From assembly GCA_937872095.1 (NCBI GenBank), contig CALMNW010000096.1, positions 1 through 64,000 of the forward strand: a stretch of DNA of 64,000 nt, in the 5' to 3' direction. Shown piece by piece: positions 50,472-58,386 of the stretch. Below the pieces are notes generated by a model that did not search any database, had not been told where the DNA came from, and saw nothing but the letters and a program-made list of their open reading frames with translations. A program made the translations under genes and the position numbers. This DNA is from an uncultured Verrucomicrobiota bacterium (GTDB taxonomy: Bacteria; Verrucomicrobiota; Kiritimatiellia; CAIQIC01; Lenti-01). The stretch's first letter is position 1. Every line of letters starts with the position of its first letter.

Positions 50472-52418
50472 ATGCGCCGCGTGGACGAGTGGGGGGCAGA
50501 ACACCCTTCGGCTCGCAGGCGGGTCTACGATGGAATTGCGCTCTTTCTGCTGATGTGGCCCGCGACGGGGGGGATGTGGTTGCTGGGATCCACCCGCACG
50601 TGGGGTTATGCGCCGGGGTTGGCGATTTCGCTGTTCGGTTCCTTGTTGGTGCTGATCCGTCCGCTGGTTTTTCCCGACACGCCGCGTAGCGCGCCCCCCC
50701 CCGGATTCTGGATTTTCGCGGCTTTGTCGATCTACGTGGTGCTCGGCGTTTTCGGGGCATCGGTTCCCTATGCGGCGCGCTGGGAAGCCTTGCGCTGGGT
50801 TTGTCTGCTGGCGGCCGCTTGGGCCTGGACCCAGATGGCCGGCGGCACCGCTCGCCGCTGGAAGTGGCTGCTGTTCATCCTGTTTCTATCGGTTGCGTTC
50901 GAAAGCCTGTATGCGCTGATCCAGAAGGTGAATGGCTCCACCTTGGTGCTGTGGGCACCGCGTCCCGAACAATACGGAACCCGCGCCAGCGGCACTTATC
51001 TGTGTCCCAACCATTTCGGCAACGTTCTCTCGATGCTGTTTCCGCTGGCGCTCCTGCTGGTTTTTTCGGCGGAAATCGGATTTCCATTGCGCCTGATGGC
51101 GTTCTATTTCCTGGCCGTGTCGGCTCCCGTGCTGGTCTGGACCCAGAGCCGGAGCGCGTGGGGCGGCTTGCTGGTCGGATTGTGCGCGACCGGGCTTCTG
51201 CTGGCGTTGCGGCGGGGACGGGCCTGGTTCTTCGCGGCGCTGGTGGCGTTGCCGCTGCTGGCGGCGGCGGCGGGCTGGACGGCATGGAAGACCATGCCGA
51301 TGGTGAATGTCCGCATCCAGGAAGTGCTGGACAAGCGAGCAGGCGCCGCCGGCATCCGGATCCCCATGTGGAAGGACATGCCGCCGATGATCCGCGATCG
51401 GCCGCTGACGGGTTTCGGCGGCGGTTCGTTCGTCTGGCGATATCCGCCGTACCAGCGCCACGTCGATCAGCATCTGACGTGGGATTTCCTGCACAATGAA
51501 TATCTCCAGATGCAGGTGGAATACGGCGCCGTCGGTCTTGGACTGTTGCTGATCGGACTGCTGTGGGGCGGGATCGGTGTCGTGCTGGCCGTCGGTCGGG
51601 CTCGTTCGCGCGTCGCGGCCCTGTTGCTGGCCGGTGCGGCCGGCGGGGCGGCGTCGAGCCTCGTCCATGCGCTTTTCGATTTCAATTTCCACATTTTTCC
51701 CAATCCGCACGTGTTGGTCTGGATCGGGGGCGTCGCTTGGGGCGTCGCGCAGATGCGGAAACGGGAGTTCGAACCCGTTTCGGGTTCTCGTCGCTGGTTC
51801 CGCTGGGCGGGGGCCGGATTGAGCGCCTTGGTTTGCGGGGCATGCGCCTGGCTCGCGATTTCCGGCGGCGTCTCGTATGTCTGGAACCTGAAGGGCGAAC
51901 TCGCTCGCGAGCGGCTGGACTGGGACGTGGCCGCCGCGGATTTCGAAAAGGCCATCCGCTGGGATGCAGGCCATGCCCGGCCGCATTTGGGGCTGGGCCA
52001 GTTGACGTCCGCGCAGGCCACGTGGTATCGCGATCCGGATCCGGCGGCGGAACGCGAGGGCAAGGCGCGTCTGGCGGCCGAAGCGAAAATCCATCTGCTG
52101 CGGGCTCGGGAACTGAATCCCTTCGACATGGCCGTGGCGTTTTCGCTGTCTCGCGTCTACAACGCGCTGGGCGATCCGGAAGCCGCGCTGGAAGAATGCC
52201 GCCGCGCGGCGGCGTTCCAGCACAAGCACGTGTTCTATCGCGAGCAGGTGGGCCTCCAGCTGCGCCGGATGGGCCGCGACCGCGAAGCGCTGGACGTTTT
52301 CAAGCAGAACGTGGCCGACGGCGTCGCCGGCGACGTCAGCTTCCTGAATGTCCGGATCCTGGAGCGCAAGTTCGCGAAAGAAGCGGCGCAGAAATCCGCG
52401 CCGCCGGCCGCGCCCTGA
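50472..52418 (+). CDS. O-antigen ligase/polymerase-like protein (Wzy family) with C-terminal TPRs
   Basis: About 648 aa. Ten or more membrane spans, with the Wzy_C/WaaL region around YLCPNHFGNVLSMLFPLALL and the periplasmic loop MPPMIRDRPLTGFGGGSFVW, HNEYLQMQVEYG (conserved HNxxL). The last 190 residues are soluble TPR-like helices (ERLDWDVAAADFEKAIRWDA, SLSRVYNALGDPEAALEEC). It should polymerise lipid-linked repeat units of the exopolysaccharide. GTG 50463 is three codons upstream of ATG 50472 and equally possible. No glycosyltransferase follows in this operon. Confidence 0.88.
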   Translation: MRRVDEWGAEHPSARRRVYDGIALFLLMWPATGGMWLLGSTRTWGYAPGLAISLFGSLLVLIRPLVFPDTPRSAPPPGFWIFAALSIYVVLGVFGASVPYAARWEALRWVCLLAAAWAWTQMAGGTARRWKWLLFILFLSVAFESLYALIQKVNGSTLVLWAPRPEQYGTRASGTYLCPNHFGNVLSMLFPLALLLVFSAEIGFPLRLMAFYFLAVSAPVLVWTQSRSAWGGLLVGLCATGLLLALRRGRAWFFAALVALPLLAAAAGWTAWKTMPMVNVRIQEVLDKRAGAAGIRIPMWKDMPPMIRDRPLTGFGGGSFVWRYPPYQRHVDQHLTWDFLHNEYLQMQVEYGAVGLGLLLIGLLWGGIGVVLAVGRARSRVAALLLAGAAGGAASSLVHALFDFNFHIFPNPHVLVWIGGVAWGVAQMRKREFEPVSGSRRWFRWAGAGLSALVCGACAWLAISGGVSYVWNLKGELARERLDWDVAAADFEKAIRWDAGHARPHLGLGQLTSAQATWYRDPDPAAEREGKARLAAEAKIHLLRARELNPFDMAVAFSLSRVYNALGDPEAALEECRRAAAFQHKHVFYREQVGLQLRRMGRDREALDVFKQNVADGVAGDVSFLNVRILERKFAKEAAQKSAPPAAP

Positions 52419-52421
52419 CCG

Positions 52422-53342
52422 CTACGCGTTCCAGCGCGGACACGCGCGCAGGAACGGACACGTCTTGCAGGGCGCCTCGTCGTCGGCGCAATCGAAATTC
52501 GCTCCGTCGCCCGCGTCGTTGCTTTCCGGGTTTTCGAGGGGAAACAGCATTTCGTCGGCGGAATCGCGGACGAATTCGCGCAGGGTTTCCAGATCGTCGG
52601 CGGAATAGGCGAACGCCTCGCGCCGGTCGAGGATGGGGTTGTAGGCGACGGCTTCGATTTCTCCGGGCGCGGCCGTCCACCGGTCGAGCGCCAGCAAGGC
52701 ATAGACGCCCAGCTGCGTGCGGTGTTCCGCCAGGGGCGCCACGCCGGTTTTCCAGTCGTAGATGATCACCTGGCCGCCGCGGCGGATCACCAAGTCGGGC
52801 ACGGCGTACACCTTCAGGCCGTCGAGCAGGAAGTGGGCGCGGCGCTCCACCGCCAGAAAGCCGTCGTCCGGCACTTCTTGGATCGCCTGCCAGACGTCGC
52901 CCGCGAGAAATTGGCGGATGGCGACGGCGACGCGGTCCACGGTGGCCTTCCATTCCTCGGCGGAAATCTCGAGCTGGTACTCGTGTTCGAAAAGCCCGGG
53001 CACGTGGACGGGATCGGCCCGGTAGGCGCCGGCGCGCGAATCGCGGAATTCGCGCCGCATCAGGTCGATCTGGCGGGGTTCCGCGCTTGCCGCGATTTCG
53101 CCGGAAGGATCGCGCCGGGCGTTTTTCAGGAGGAATTCGATGGCCTGGTGGGCGTGGTGGCCCGCCCATTGCTGGCGGGTGGAGAGGCGCTTCAGGCGAT
53201 ACAGCTCCCGGACGCGCGCCGGCGCGTTCTCGTCCCAGCCCCCCCAGGAGGCGTAATAGGCGAAGTAGTAGCGCTTGAGGCAGGCCTGGAAACTTTCGTG
53301 CCGCGAGTGCGACCAGGAAAATTCGTTGGCCAAGGCGCTCAT
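52422..53342 (-). CDS. PD-(D/E)XK nuclease family protein (RecB/Cas4-like, Fe-S)
   Basis: A 306-aa protein. N-terminal SWSHSRHESFQACLKRYYFAY matches the start of AddB/RecB nuclease modules. The active site is VPDLVIRRGGQVIIYDWKTG (D...DxK), followed by AEHRTQLGVYALLAL (QxxxY). C-terminal APCKTCPFLRAC with the N-terminal Cys gives four cysteines as in the 4Fe-4S cluster of AddB and Cas4. No helicase, cas or phage gene is near, so its DNA role is unknown. Its start overlaps the sdaA stop (ATGA). Four cysteines: about C23 plus three at the C-terminus. Confidence 0.88.
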   Translation of the reverse strand: MSALANEFSWSHSRHESFQACLKRYYFAYYASWGGWDENAPARVRELYRLKRLSTRQQWAGHHAHQAIEFLLKNARRDPSGEIAASAEPRQIDLMRREFRDSRAGAYRADPVHVPGLFEHEYQLEISAEEWKATVDRVAVAIRQFLAGDVWQAIQEVPDDGFLAVERRAHFLLDGLKVYAVPDLVIRRGGQVIIYDWKTGVAPLAEHRTQLGVYALLALDRWTAAPGEIEAVAYNPILDRREAFAYSADDLETLREFVRDSADEMLFPLENPESNDAGDGANFDCADDEAPCKTCPFLRACPRWNA

Positions 53343-54595
53343 GGGGCGGCGGGCTTTCGCAGGCGGCTTTCGATGTCGCGCCGCCAGAGCTGGGCGAGGC
53401 CGCCCGTGGCGGTCTCGCGATAGGCGGCCTGCAAATCGCGCCCGGTGCGGTTCATCACTTCGACCACGTCGTCGAAGCTCACGAGGTGGCGCCCGTCGGT
53501 CAGCAGCGTGAACGCGGCGCACTCGATGGCGCGGAGGGCGGCGTTCATGTTCCGTTCGATGCAGGGAATCTGCACGTAACCTTCGATGGGGTCGCACGTC
53601 AGCCCGAGATTGTGCTCCATGGCCATTTCGGCGGCGTATTCGATCTGGTTGAGCGAGGCCCCGTTGAGCTGGGCCGCGGCCGCCGCCGCCATCGAGCAGG
53701 CCGAGCCGATCTCGGCTTGGCAGCCGGCTTCCGCGCCCGAGACCGTGGCGTTGGCGCGGATGGAGGCGCCGAACAACCCGGCCGTGGCGAGGGCTTCGAG
53801 GATCTTGCGCCGGGGCATCCGCCGGACGGTCTTGAAGAAGTAGAGCACGGCCGGCAGCACGCCGGCGGCGCCGCAGGACGGCGCCGTGACCACCTGCATG
53901 CCCGCGGCGTTTTCTTCGGCCACGGCCAGCGCGAAGGCCGACACCAGGCCCAGGTCGCGCGGCATGCCTTTGAGGCCGCGCGCGCGGTGCCACGTGGTGC
54001 CCGCGCGCCGCGCCAGCTCCAGCGTGCCCGGCAAGATGATCTGCTTGCTGCCGAGGCCGCGCTTGACCGTTTCGTCCATCGCGTCCCAGACGTCGCCGAG
54101 GCGCGGCCACAAATCGGTCTCGACGATTTCCGCCAGCTGCCAGAAGGCGAGATCGTTGGCTCGGCAATAGTTCATCGCTTCGTCGATGCCCGCGACGGGA
54201 TAGGTCGCCGTCGGGACGAAGGCGACGGGCGTGCCGTCGGCTTCGGTCAGATTGCCGCCGCCGATGCTGCAGACGGTCCATTCCTTCAGCGAATGGCCGT
54301 CGGCGTCGAACGCCTCGAGCTTCATCGTGTTGGGATGGGGCAGGTTCGGGGCTTTCGCGTCGAAAACGACGTCCACCCGGATCGGCTGCAGCGTGCGCAC
54401 CAGCGTGCGGTCCGTCCAGTGTCCGCGCCCCGTCGCCGCGAGGCTGCCGTACAGCGTCGCGCAGATGCGCGCCGGCGCGGCGGGAAGCGATTGCGCGAAG
54501 AGGCGCGCGGCCCGCTGGGGGCCCATGCTGTGCGTGCTGGACGGGCCCGCCCCGACGGCATAGACCTCGAAAATGGATTGCAGGTTTGCGCTCAT
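53339..54595 (-). CDS. sdaA: L-serine dehydratase, single-chain iron-sulfur type
   Basis: Deaminates L-serine to pyruvate and ammonia using a 4Fe-4S cluster. 418 aa, beta and alpha domains in one chain. Seen: SIFEVYAVGAGPSSTHSMGP at the N-terminus, CSIGGGNLTEAD, APSCGAAGVLPAVLYF, GCQAEIGSACSMAAAAAAQ, and EHNLGLTCDPIEGYVQIPC, with the cluster cysteines. It is coupled by ATGA overlaps to the MauE/DoxX gene before it and the nuclease gene after it. Confidence 0.95.
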   Translation of the reverse strand: MSANLQSIFEVYAVGAGPSSTHSMGPQRAARLFAQSLPAAPARICATLYGSLAATGRGHWTDRTLVRTLQPIRVDVVFDAKAPNLPHPNTMKLEAFDADGHSLKEWTVCSIGGGNLTEADGTPVAFVPTATYPVAGIDEAMNYCRANDLAFWQLAEIVETDLWPRLGDVWDAMDETVKRGLGSKQIILPGTLELARRAGTTWHRARGLKGMPRDLGLVSAFALAVAEENAAGMQVVTAPSCGAAGVLPAVLYFFKTVRRMPRRKILEALATAGLFGASIRANATVSGAEAGCQAEIGSACSMAAAAAAQLNGASLNQIEYAAEMAMEHNLGLTCDPIEGYVQIPCIERNMNAALRAIECAAFTLLTDGRHLVSFDDVVEVMNRTGRDLQAAYRETATGGLAQLWRRDIESRLRKPAAP

Positions 54596-55050
54596 GGGGT
54601 AGCCGGGGGCGGGCGGGGAAACGCGCGGCGGAAGGCGTCGAGAAAGACCGCCAGCGAAAGCCAGATCAGCGCGCCGTTGCGGACCAGGTTCCAGCCGTCG
54701 GACACCGCCGCGTCGGCGCGCGTGGAGAAGCAGCCGCACGACGCTTCGATGCCGCGCAGCAGATTGAGGGAAATGGCGATGGTGAAGACCCCCAGCATGC
54801 CCGCGATGATCAGCGCCCCGGCCGCGCGCAGGCGCGCCGGCGCCGCCAGCACCGCCAGCCCCGAGGTCAGCTCGATCCACGGCAGGACGATCGCGACGAG
54901 ATTGACGAATTCGCCGGGCAGGATGCGGTAGCGGTTCACGGCCAGCGCGAACAGCTCGGGATCGCGGATCTTGGCGATGCAGGCGCCGAGGAAAATCGCG
55001 GCGACGGCGATCCGCGCCAGCCAGAGGAAGGGCGTGCGGACGCGGCTCAT
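54592..55050 (-). CDS. MauE/DoxX-like membrane protein
   Basis: A 152-aa membrane protein with four hydrophobic segments. FLWLARIAVAAIFLGACIAKI at the start, with the DoxX-like KIRDPELFALAVNRYRILPG loop, then PWIELTSGLAVLAAPARLRA and SLNLLRGIEASCGCFSTRAD. The CGCF motif in the last loop is typical of MauE-type proteins linked to periplasmic thiol chemistry. Context: rhodanese and DUF1573 genes directly upstream with ATGA overlaps. A role in redox or sulfur transfer in the envelope is inferred. Confidence 0.85.
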   Translation of the reverse strand: MSRVRTPFLWLARIAVAAIFLGACIAKIRDPELFALAVNRYRILPGEFVNLVAIVLPWIELTSGLAVLAAPARLRAAGALIIAGMLGVFTIAISLNLLRGIEASCGCFSTRADAAVSDGWNLVRNGALIWLSLAVFLDAFRRAFPRPPPATP

Positions 55051-55571
55051 GGCTCGCTCCCCGCGTGCACGGCGCCGCCGTATTCCGTCCACTCGGCGTA
55101 TCCACCGGGATAGAGCGTCAGATCCTGGAAGCCGTACTCGCGCAATTTCTCGGCCAGTTCGAGGGCGTCGGCGCAGTCGGATCCGCCGCAATAGGTCAGA
55201 ATGGGCGTTTCCGGCGTCAGCACGCTCGCCAAGGCGCCGAGGCGCCGGTCGACTTCGCCCACGGGCAGGTTGCGGGCGCCCGGCAGATGTCCGGCCTCGT
55301 ACTGCTCCGGTACGCGCGCGTCGAAAACCATCGTGGCCGGATCTTCCGTCCGTTCGCGCGCGCCCGCCAGGAAGACGACCGGAATTCCGGCCCGGAACGC
55401 TTTCGTTTCGACGTGGTGTTGCCAGTCGCCCACCCACGGCAACCGCGTGGCTGCGGGGCGCAGGAAATTGACGGCGGTGCCCAGGCCGGCCGCCACGGCC
55501 AGCAGGGCCGCGCAAGCTCCGGCCATCCGGAGCGTATCGCCGCGCCGGACGGTGGCCGCGCCGGGGATCAT
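55047..55571 (-). CDS. Membrane-anchored rhodanese-like sulfurtransferase
   Basis: A 174-aa protein with an N-terminal membrane segment (LRMAGACAALLAVAAGLGTAV). The rhodanese domain is VFDARVPEQYEAGHLPGARN, then the active loop ILTYCGGSDCADALELAEKL with the catalytic Cys in YCGGSDC, and YPGGYAEW. It is anchored, so it acts outside the cytoplasm. It lies between DUF1573 and MauE/DoxX genes, a group found repeatedly in PVC and Bacteroidota genomes. ATGA overlaps on both sides. Confidence 0.92.
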   Translation of the reverse strand: MIPGAATVRRGDTLRMAGACAALLAVAAGLGTAVNFLRPAATRLPWVGDWQHHVETKAFRAGIPVVFLAGARERTEDPATMVFDARVPEQYEAGHLPGARNLPVGEVDRRLGALASVLTPETPILTYCGGSDCADALELAEKLREYGFQDLTLYPGGYAEWTEYGGAVHAGSEP

Positions 55572-56320
55572 GGGGCCGGCGCCGGTTCGGGAGCCGGTTC
55601 CGCCGCCTTTACGACGTAGGCGGCGACGGGAATCGACAGCTCGGGCTGGTCGGCCACGTCGGTCTTGATGAAAACCGAACCGTTGACGTTGCCTTCCGGC
55701 AGCGCCGGGTCGATCGCCAAGTTGAAGCGCCGGGTCGAGCCGTCCTCGCCGGGCTGCAGATCCAGGGCCGTCAAGAGGAGCCCCGGGTGGTCCGTGCGGG
55801 CGCTGACGATCTGGATGGGCCCGCGCGCGGAAATGACTTCAAACGTGCGGTCGCGCACGCCGTTCGCCTCGATCCGCCCGAAGAACAGGGCGCCCGGCTG
55901 CGCCCGCAGCGCCTGAATGGCCGTGCCCTTCAGTTGCAGCATCAGGTTCGGCTGGTCGGGATCGTTGCTCGTGACGGTGATCGTTTTCTGCTGGAGGCCG
56001 TTGCGGCCCCGCAGATCGAGGCGGGCGCGGATGGAGGCTTCGCCGCCCGGGGGGATCACGGTTTGCGAGGGCTTGACTGCCGTGCAGCCGCACGAGGCCC
56101 GCACGTTGAGGATTTCCAGCGAAAGGGTGCCCGCGTTGCGGATGGGATAGTCGTGTTCGACGAACTCCGTGTTGTTCCGTTCGCCGAAGTCGTACATCGG
56201 CTCGTCGCAGACGATCTGGGGCTTCAACGGCGCCGCTTCGGGCGCGGTCGCTTCCTGGGCCTGGAGCGAGAAAGGCAACAGGCCCGCGAAAAGAATCGAG
56301 GAGAATAGTTTTGCGTTCAT
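55568..56320 (-). CDS. Exported DUF1573 protein
   Basis: A 250-aa exported protein: signal MNAKLFSSILFAGLLPFSLQA. An Ig-like DUF1573 domain with YDFGERNNTEFVEHDYPIRN, LEILNVRASCGCTAVKPSQT (Cys-x-Cys) and PPGGEASIRARLDLRGRNG; a second similar beta domain follows, with GRIEANGVRDRTFEV and FIKTDVADQPELSIPVAAYV. The role of DUF1573 is unknown; it often sits with thiol or sulfur proteins, as here. The C-terminus is Pro/Ala-rich. Confidence 0.9.
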   Translation of the reverse strand: MNAKLFSSILFAGLLPFSLQAQEATAPEAAPLKPQIVCDEPMYDFGERNNTEFVEHDYPIRNAGTLSLEILNVRASCGCTAVKPSQTVIPPGGEASIRARLDLRGRNGLQQKTITVTSNDPDQPNLMLQLKGTAIQALRAQPGALFFGRIEANGVRDRTFEVISARGPIQIVSARTDHPGLLLTALDLQPGEDGSTRRFNLAIDPALPEGNVNGSVFIKTDVADQPELSIPVAAYVVKAAEPAPEPAPAP

Positions 56321-56373
56321 GAAAAACCATCCTACCGCAACGGGCGCGGGGGTTCAAGCCGCAGAACGCGGGG

Positions 56374-57144
56374 TCACAGGTCGATCCGGAGGCCGTCGTA
56401 GGCGGGTGCCATCCCCGCGGGCAGCAGCCGTTCGGCCTGCGCGTGCGCGACTTCGTGGCACAGGTGGATGACCAGCGAACGTTGGGCGCCGATTTCGCGC
56501 AGCGCCGCGATGGCTTCGTCGAAGTTCATGTGCGTGGGATGCGGGCGAATCCGCAGGGCGTCGATCGCCACCAGATCGACGCCGCGGCACAGATCCATCG
56601 TCTCCGGCGGCAACGACTTGCAATCGGGAATCGCCGCGAAGGCGCGGCCGCCGTGCTCGATCTTCCAGCCGATCATGTCGGCGCGGCCGTGCTCCGCCGG
56701 CAGCGGCGTCAGCCGCAGGCCGCGGAACTCGAACGGGCCCTCCGCCACGCGCAGGGAAATGCGCGCCAGCGAGGTGCCCGGAATCGGGGGCTGGTCGAGA
56801 TAGTCGAAAATGCGCCGCAGGGTTTTCGCCGTGCCGGCCGACGCCCAGACCGGCATGGGCTCCGCCATGCGGTTGGTATAGGCCCGCAGATCGTCGAAGC
56901 CGAAGACGTGGTCCGCGTGCGCGTGCGTCATCAGCGCGGCGTCGATGCGGGCGATGCCGTGCGCGAGGCATTGGCTGCGCAGGTCCGGCGGCGTGTCGAT
57001 CAGCAGCGAGACGTCGCCGGCTTCCACCCGGATCGCCGTGCGGAAGCGCTTGTCCCGCGGGTCGGCCGACCGGCACGTCGCGCAGTCGCAGCCCGGCATG
57101 GGGACGCCGTACGAGGTTCCGGTTCCGAGAAAAGTCACGCGCAT
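56374..57144 (-). CDS. MBL-fold metal-dependent hydrolase (PhnP-like)
   Basis: A 256-aa metallo-beta-lactamase fold phosphodiesterase-type protein. Seen: VTFLGTGTSYGVPMPGCDCA with CxxC (zinc knuckle), LIDTPPDLRSQCL, the metal motif MTHAHADHVFGFDDLRAY (HxHxDH), PAEHGRADMIGW, IPDCKSLP, and a distal His in LVIHLCHEVAH. It resembles PhnP/Lactamase_B_2 proteins. ATG 57144 is used; the frame is open upstream through the palindrome repeat, which is considered noncoding here. Confidence 0.88.
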   Translation of the reverse strand: MRVTFLGTGTSYGVPMPGCDCATCRSADPRDKRFRTAIRVEAGDVSLLIDTPPDLRSQCLAHGIARIDAALMTHAHADHVFGFDDLRAYTNRMAEPMPVWASAGTAKTLRRIFDYLDQPPIPGTSLARISLRVAEGPFEFRGLRLTPLPAEHGRADMIGWKIEHGGRAFAAIPDCKSLPPETMDLCRGVDLVAIDALRIRPHPTHMNFDEAIAALREIGAQRSLVIHLCHEVAHAQAERLLPAGMAPAYDGLRIDL

Positions 57145-57160
57145 GGCCGGACTTTCGCAT

Positions 57161-57232
57161 TTTTCCACGCCGTGGAAAATATTTTTCCACAGTGTGGAAA
57201 AATCGGCCAAAGTTTTTACGTGCTACGTAAAA
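57161..57232. repeat. Dispersed palindromes, both TTTTCCAC and TTTTACGT types
   Basis: TTTTCCACGCCGTGGAAAA at 57161-57179, TTTTCCACAGTGTGGAAAA at 57183-57201 and TTTTTACGTGCTACGTAAAA at 57213-57232, between nfsB and the MBL gene. The order of both unit types is that of 26421-26529 read on the opposite strand. Confidence 0.92.
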
Positions 57233-57247
57233 CCGGGGCAGGGCGGC

Positions 57248-57901
57248 TCAGAGCTCGGTGAAGAGATCCGCGGCGGGCAGGCGCGATTTGGGCAGGGCGG
57301 CGTTCCAGTCGCCGGTCCCGCGGTATCCGAGCGCGACGAGGGCGACGGAGCGCAGACCGCGGGCGGCCAAACCGAGTTCGGCGTCGAGGAGTTCGGCGTC
57401 GAATCCTTCCATGGGGCAGGCGTCGAGGCCGAGGGCGGCGGCGCCGAACAGGAGGCCGCCGAGGGCGAGGTAGACCTGTTTTTCCATCCACTGCGGGACG
57501 TCGCGGAGGACGGTCCGGTGCAAATCGACGTAGGCGGCGCGGGCTTGGCGCTGCTTGTCCTGGTCCTCGGGCGCGGGGAAACGGCCGTCCGCCTGTTCCC
57601 GGGCGAGAATCGCGGCGAGATGGGCGTCTTCCGCGTCGGCGCGGACGCAGCAGACGACGACGTGCGAGGCGGCGCGGATTTTCGGCGCGTTGTAGGCGTA
57701 GCGGCCGACGGCGGCCTGGGCGAGGCGCGCCTTGCCCGCGGCGGAGGCGGCGACGACGAAATGCCACGGCTGGGAATTGATGGAGGACGGGCTGAAGCGC
57801 AGCAAAACGCGAAGTTGGTCGAAAAGGGGCTCCGGGATGGTCCGGGCCGGATCGAAGGCTTTGGCCGTGCGGCGGGTCGTGGCGAGGGCGGCGATGTCCA
57901 T
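57248..57901 (-). CDS. nfsB: Oxygen-insensitive NAD(P)H nitroreductase / dihydropteridine reductase (NfsB-like)
   Basis: FMN-dependent reductase of 217 aa. The start DIAALATTRRTAKAFDPART and FSPSSINSQPWHFVVA are nearly the NfsB pattern; GLDACPMEGFDAELLD and VALVALGYRG match its C-terminal half. ATG 57901 has AGGAG eight bases upstream and gives the family N-terminus. Downstream lies the palindrome cluster. The physiological substrate is uncertain (quinones, nitro compounds). Confidence 0.93.
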   Translation of the reverse strand: MDIAALATTRRTAKAFDPARTIPEPLFDQLRVLLRFSPSSINSQPWHFVVAASAAGKARLAQAAVGRYAYNAPKIRAASHVVVCCVRADAEDAHLAAILAREQADGRFPAPEDQDKQRQARAAYVDLHRTVLRDVPQWMEKQVYLALGGLLFGAAALGLDACPMEGFDAELLDAELGLAARGLRSVALVALGYRGTGDWNAALPKSRLPAADLFTEL

Positions 57902-57967
57902 GGGCGTTCTCCTGCTGCGGAGAAACCTAGCGGAGGGGGGCGGGCGAAGCAAGCCCGGCCGGGTCGC

Positions 57968-58348
57968 TCACTCTTCGTTGGCGTCGAGCCACTGTTCGGC
58001 TTCTTCCCGCGAATGGAAGATGCCCAGTTTCCGGCTCGCGTTCGGCGCGCATTCCCGGAAGGATTCGTACATCCGCCCCATCCCGAAATGGACGTCCTGC
58101 GTCGCGACGATGGCCAGCTTGGCCGGTTTCTCGGTATCCGTCGCCGCGGCCACGCCGGCCAATTTCATCAGGGTGGCGGGATGGATGTCCTGGAGCCGTT
58201 CGACCGCGGTTCCGTCGAAGATTTCGTCGTAGCCTTCGTAGCGCCCGGCCTTTTCCTGGTAGGTGAACAGGTCCCGGTCCTCGAGGGTGCCCGTGGCCGT
58301 TCCGACGACGCGCCGCCTTTCGTGATCGACATGGATGATGACCGGCAT
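57968..58348 (-). CDS. SpoIIAA/STAS-like small cytoplasmic protein
   Basis: A 126-aa protein without signal or membrane segment. The order is beta strand (VIIHVDHERRRVVGTATGTL), helix, beta strand (YDEIFDGTAVERL), helix with TDTEKPAKLAIVATQDVHFG, MGRMYE, and a final helix SREEAEQWLDANEE. This arrangement is like the STAS/SpoIIAA-like proteins in which the last helix reads 'EEAxxWL'. Function unknown; the fold call is by resemblance. Confidence 0.65.
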   Translation of the reverse strand: MPVIIHVDHERRRVVGTATGTLEDRDLFTYQEKAGRYEGYDEIFDGTAVERLQDIHPATLMKLAGVAAATDTEKPAKLAIVATQDVHFGMGRMYESFRECAPNASRKLGIFHSREEAEQWLDANEE

Positions 58349-58386
58349 GCTTTTGCTTTTTACGACAGCGGCGGGAAAAACTCAAA

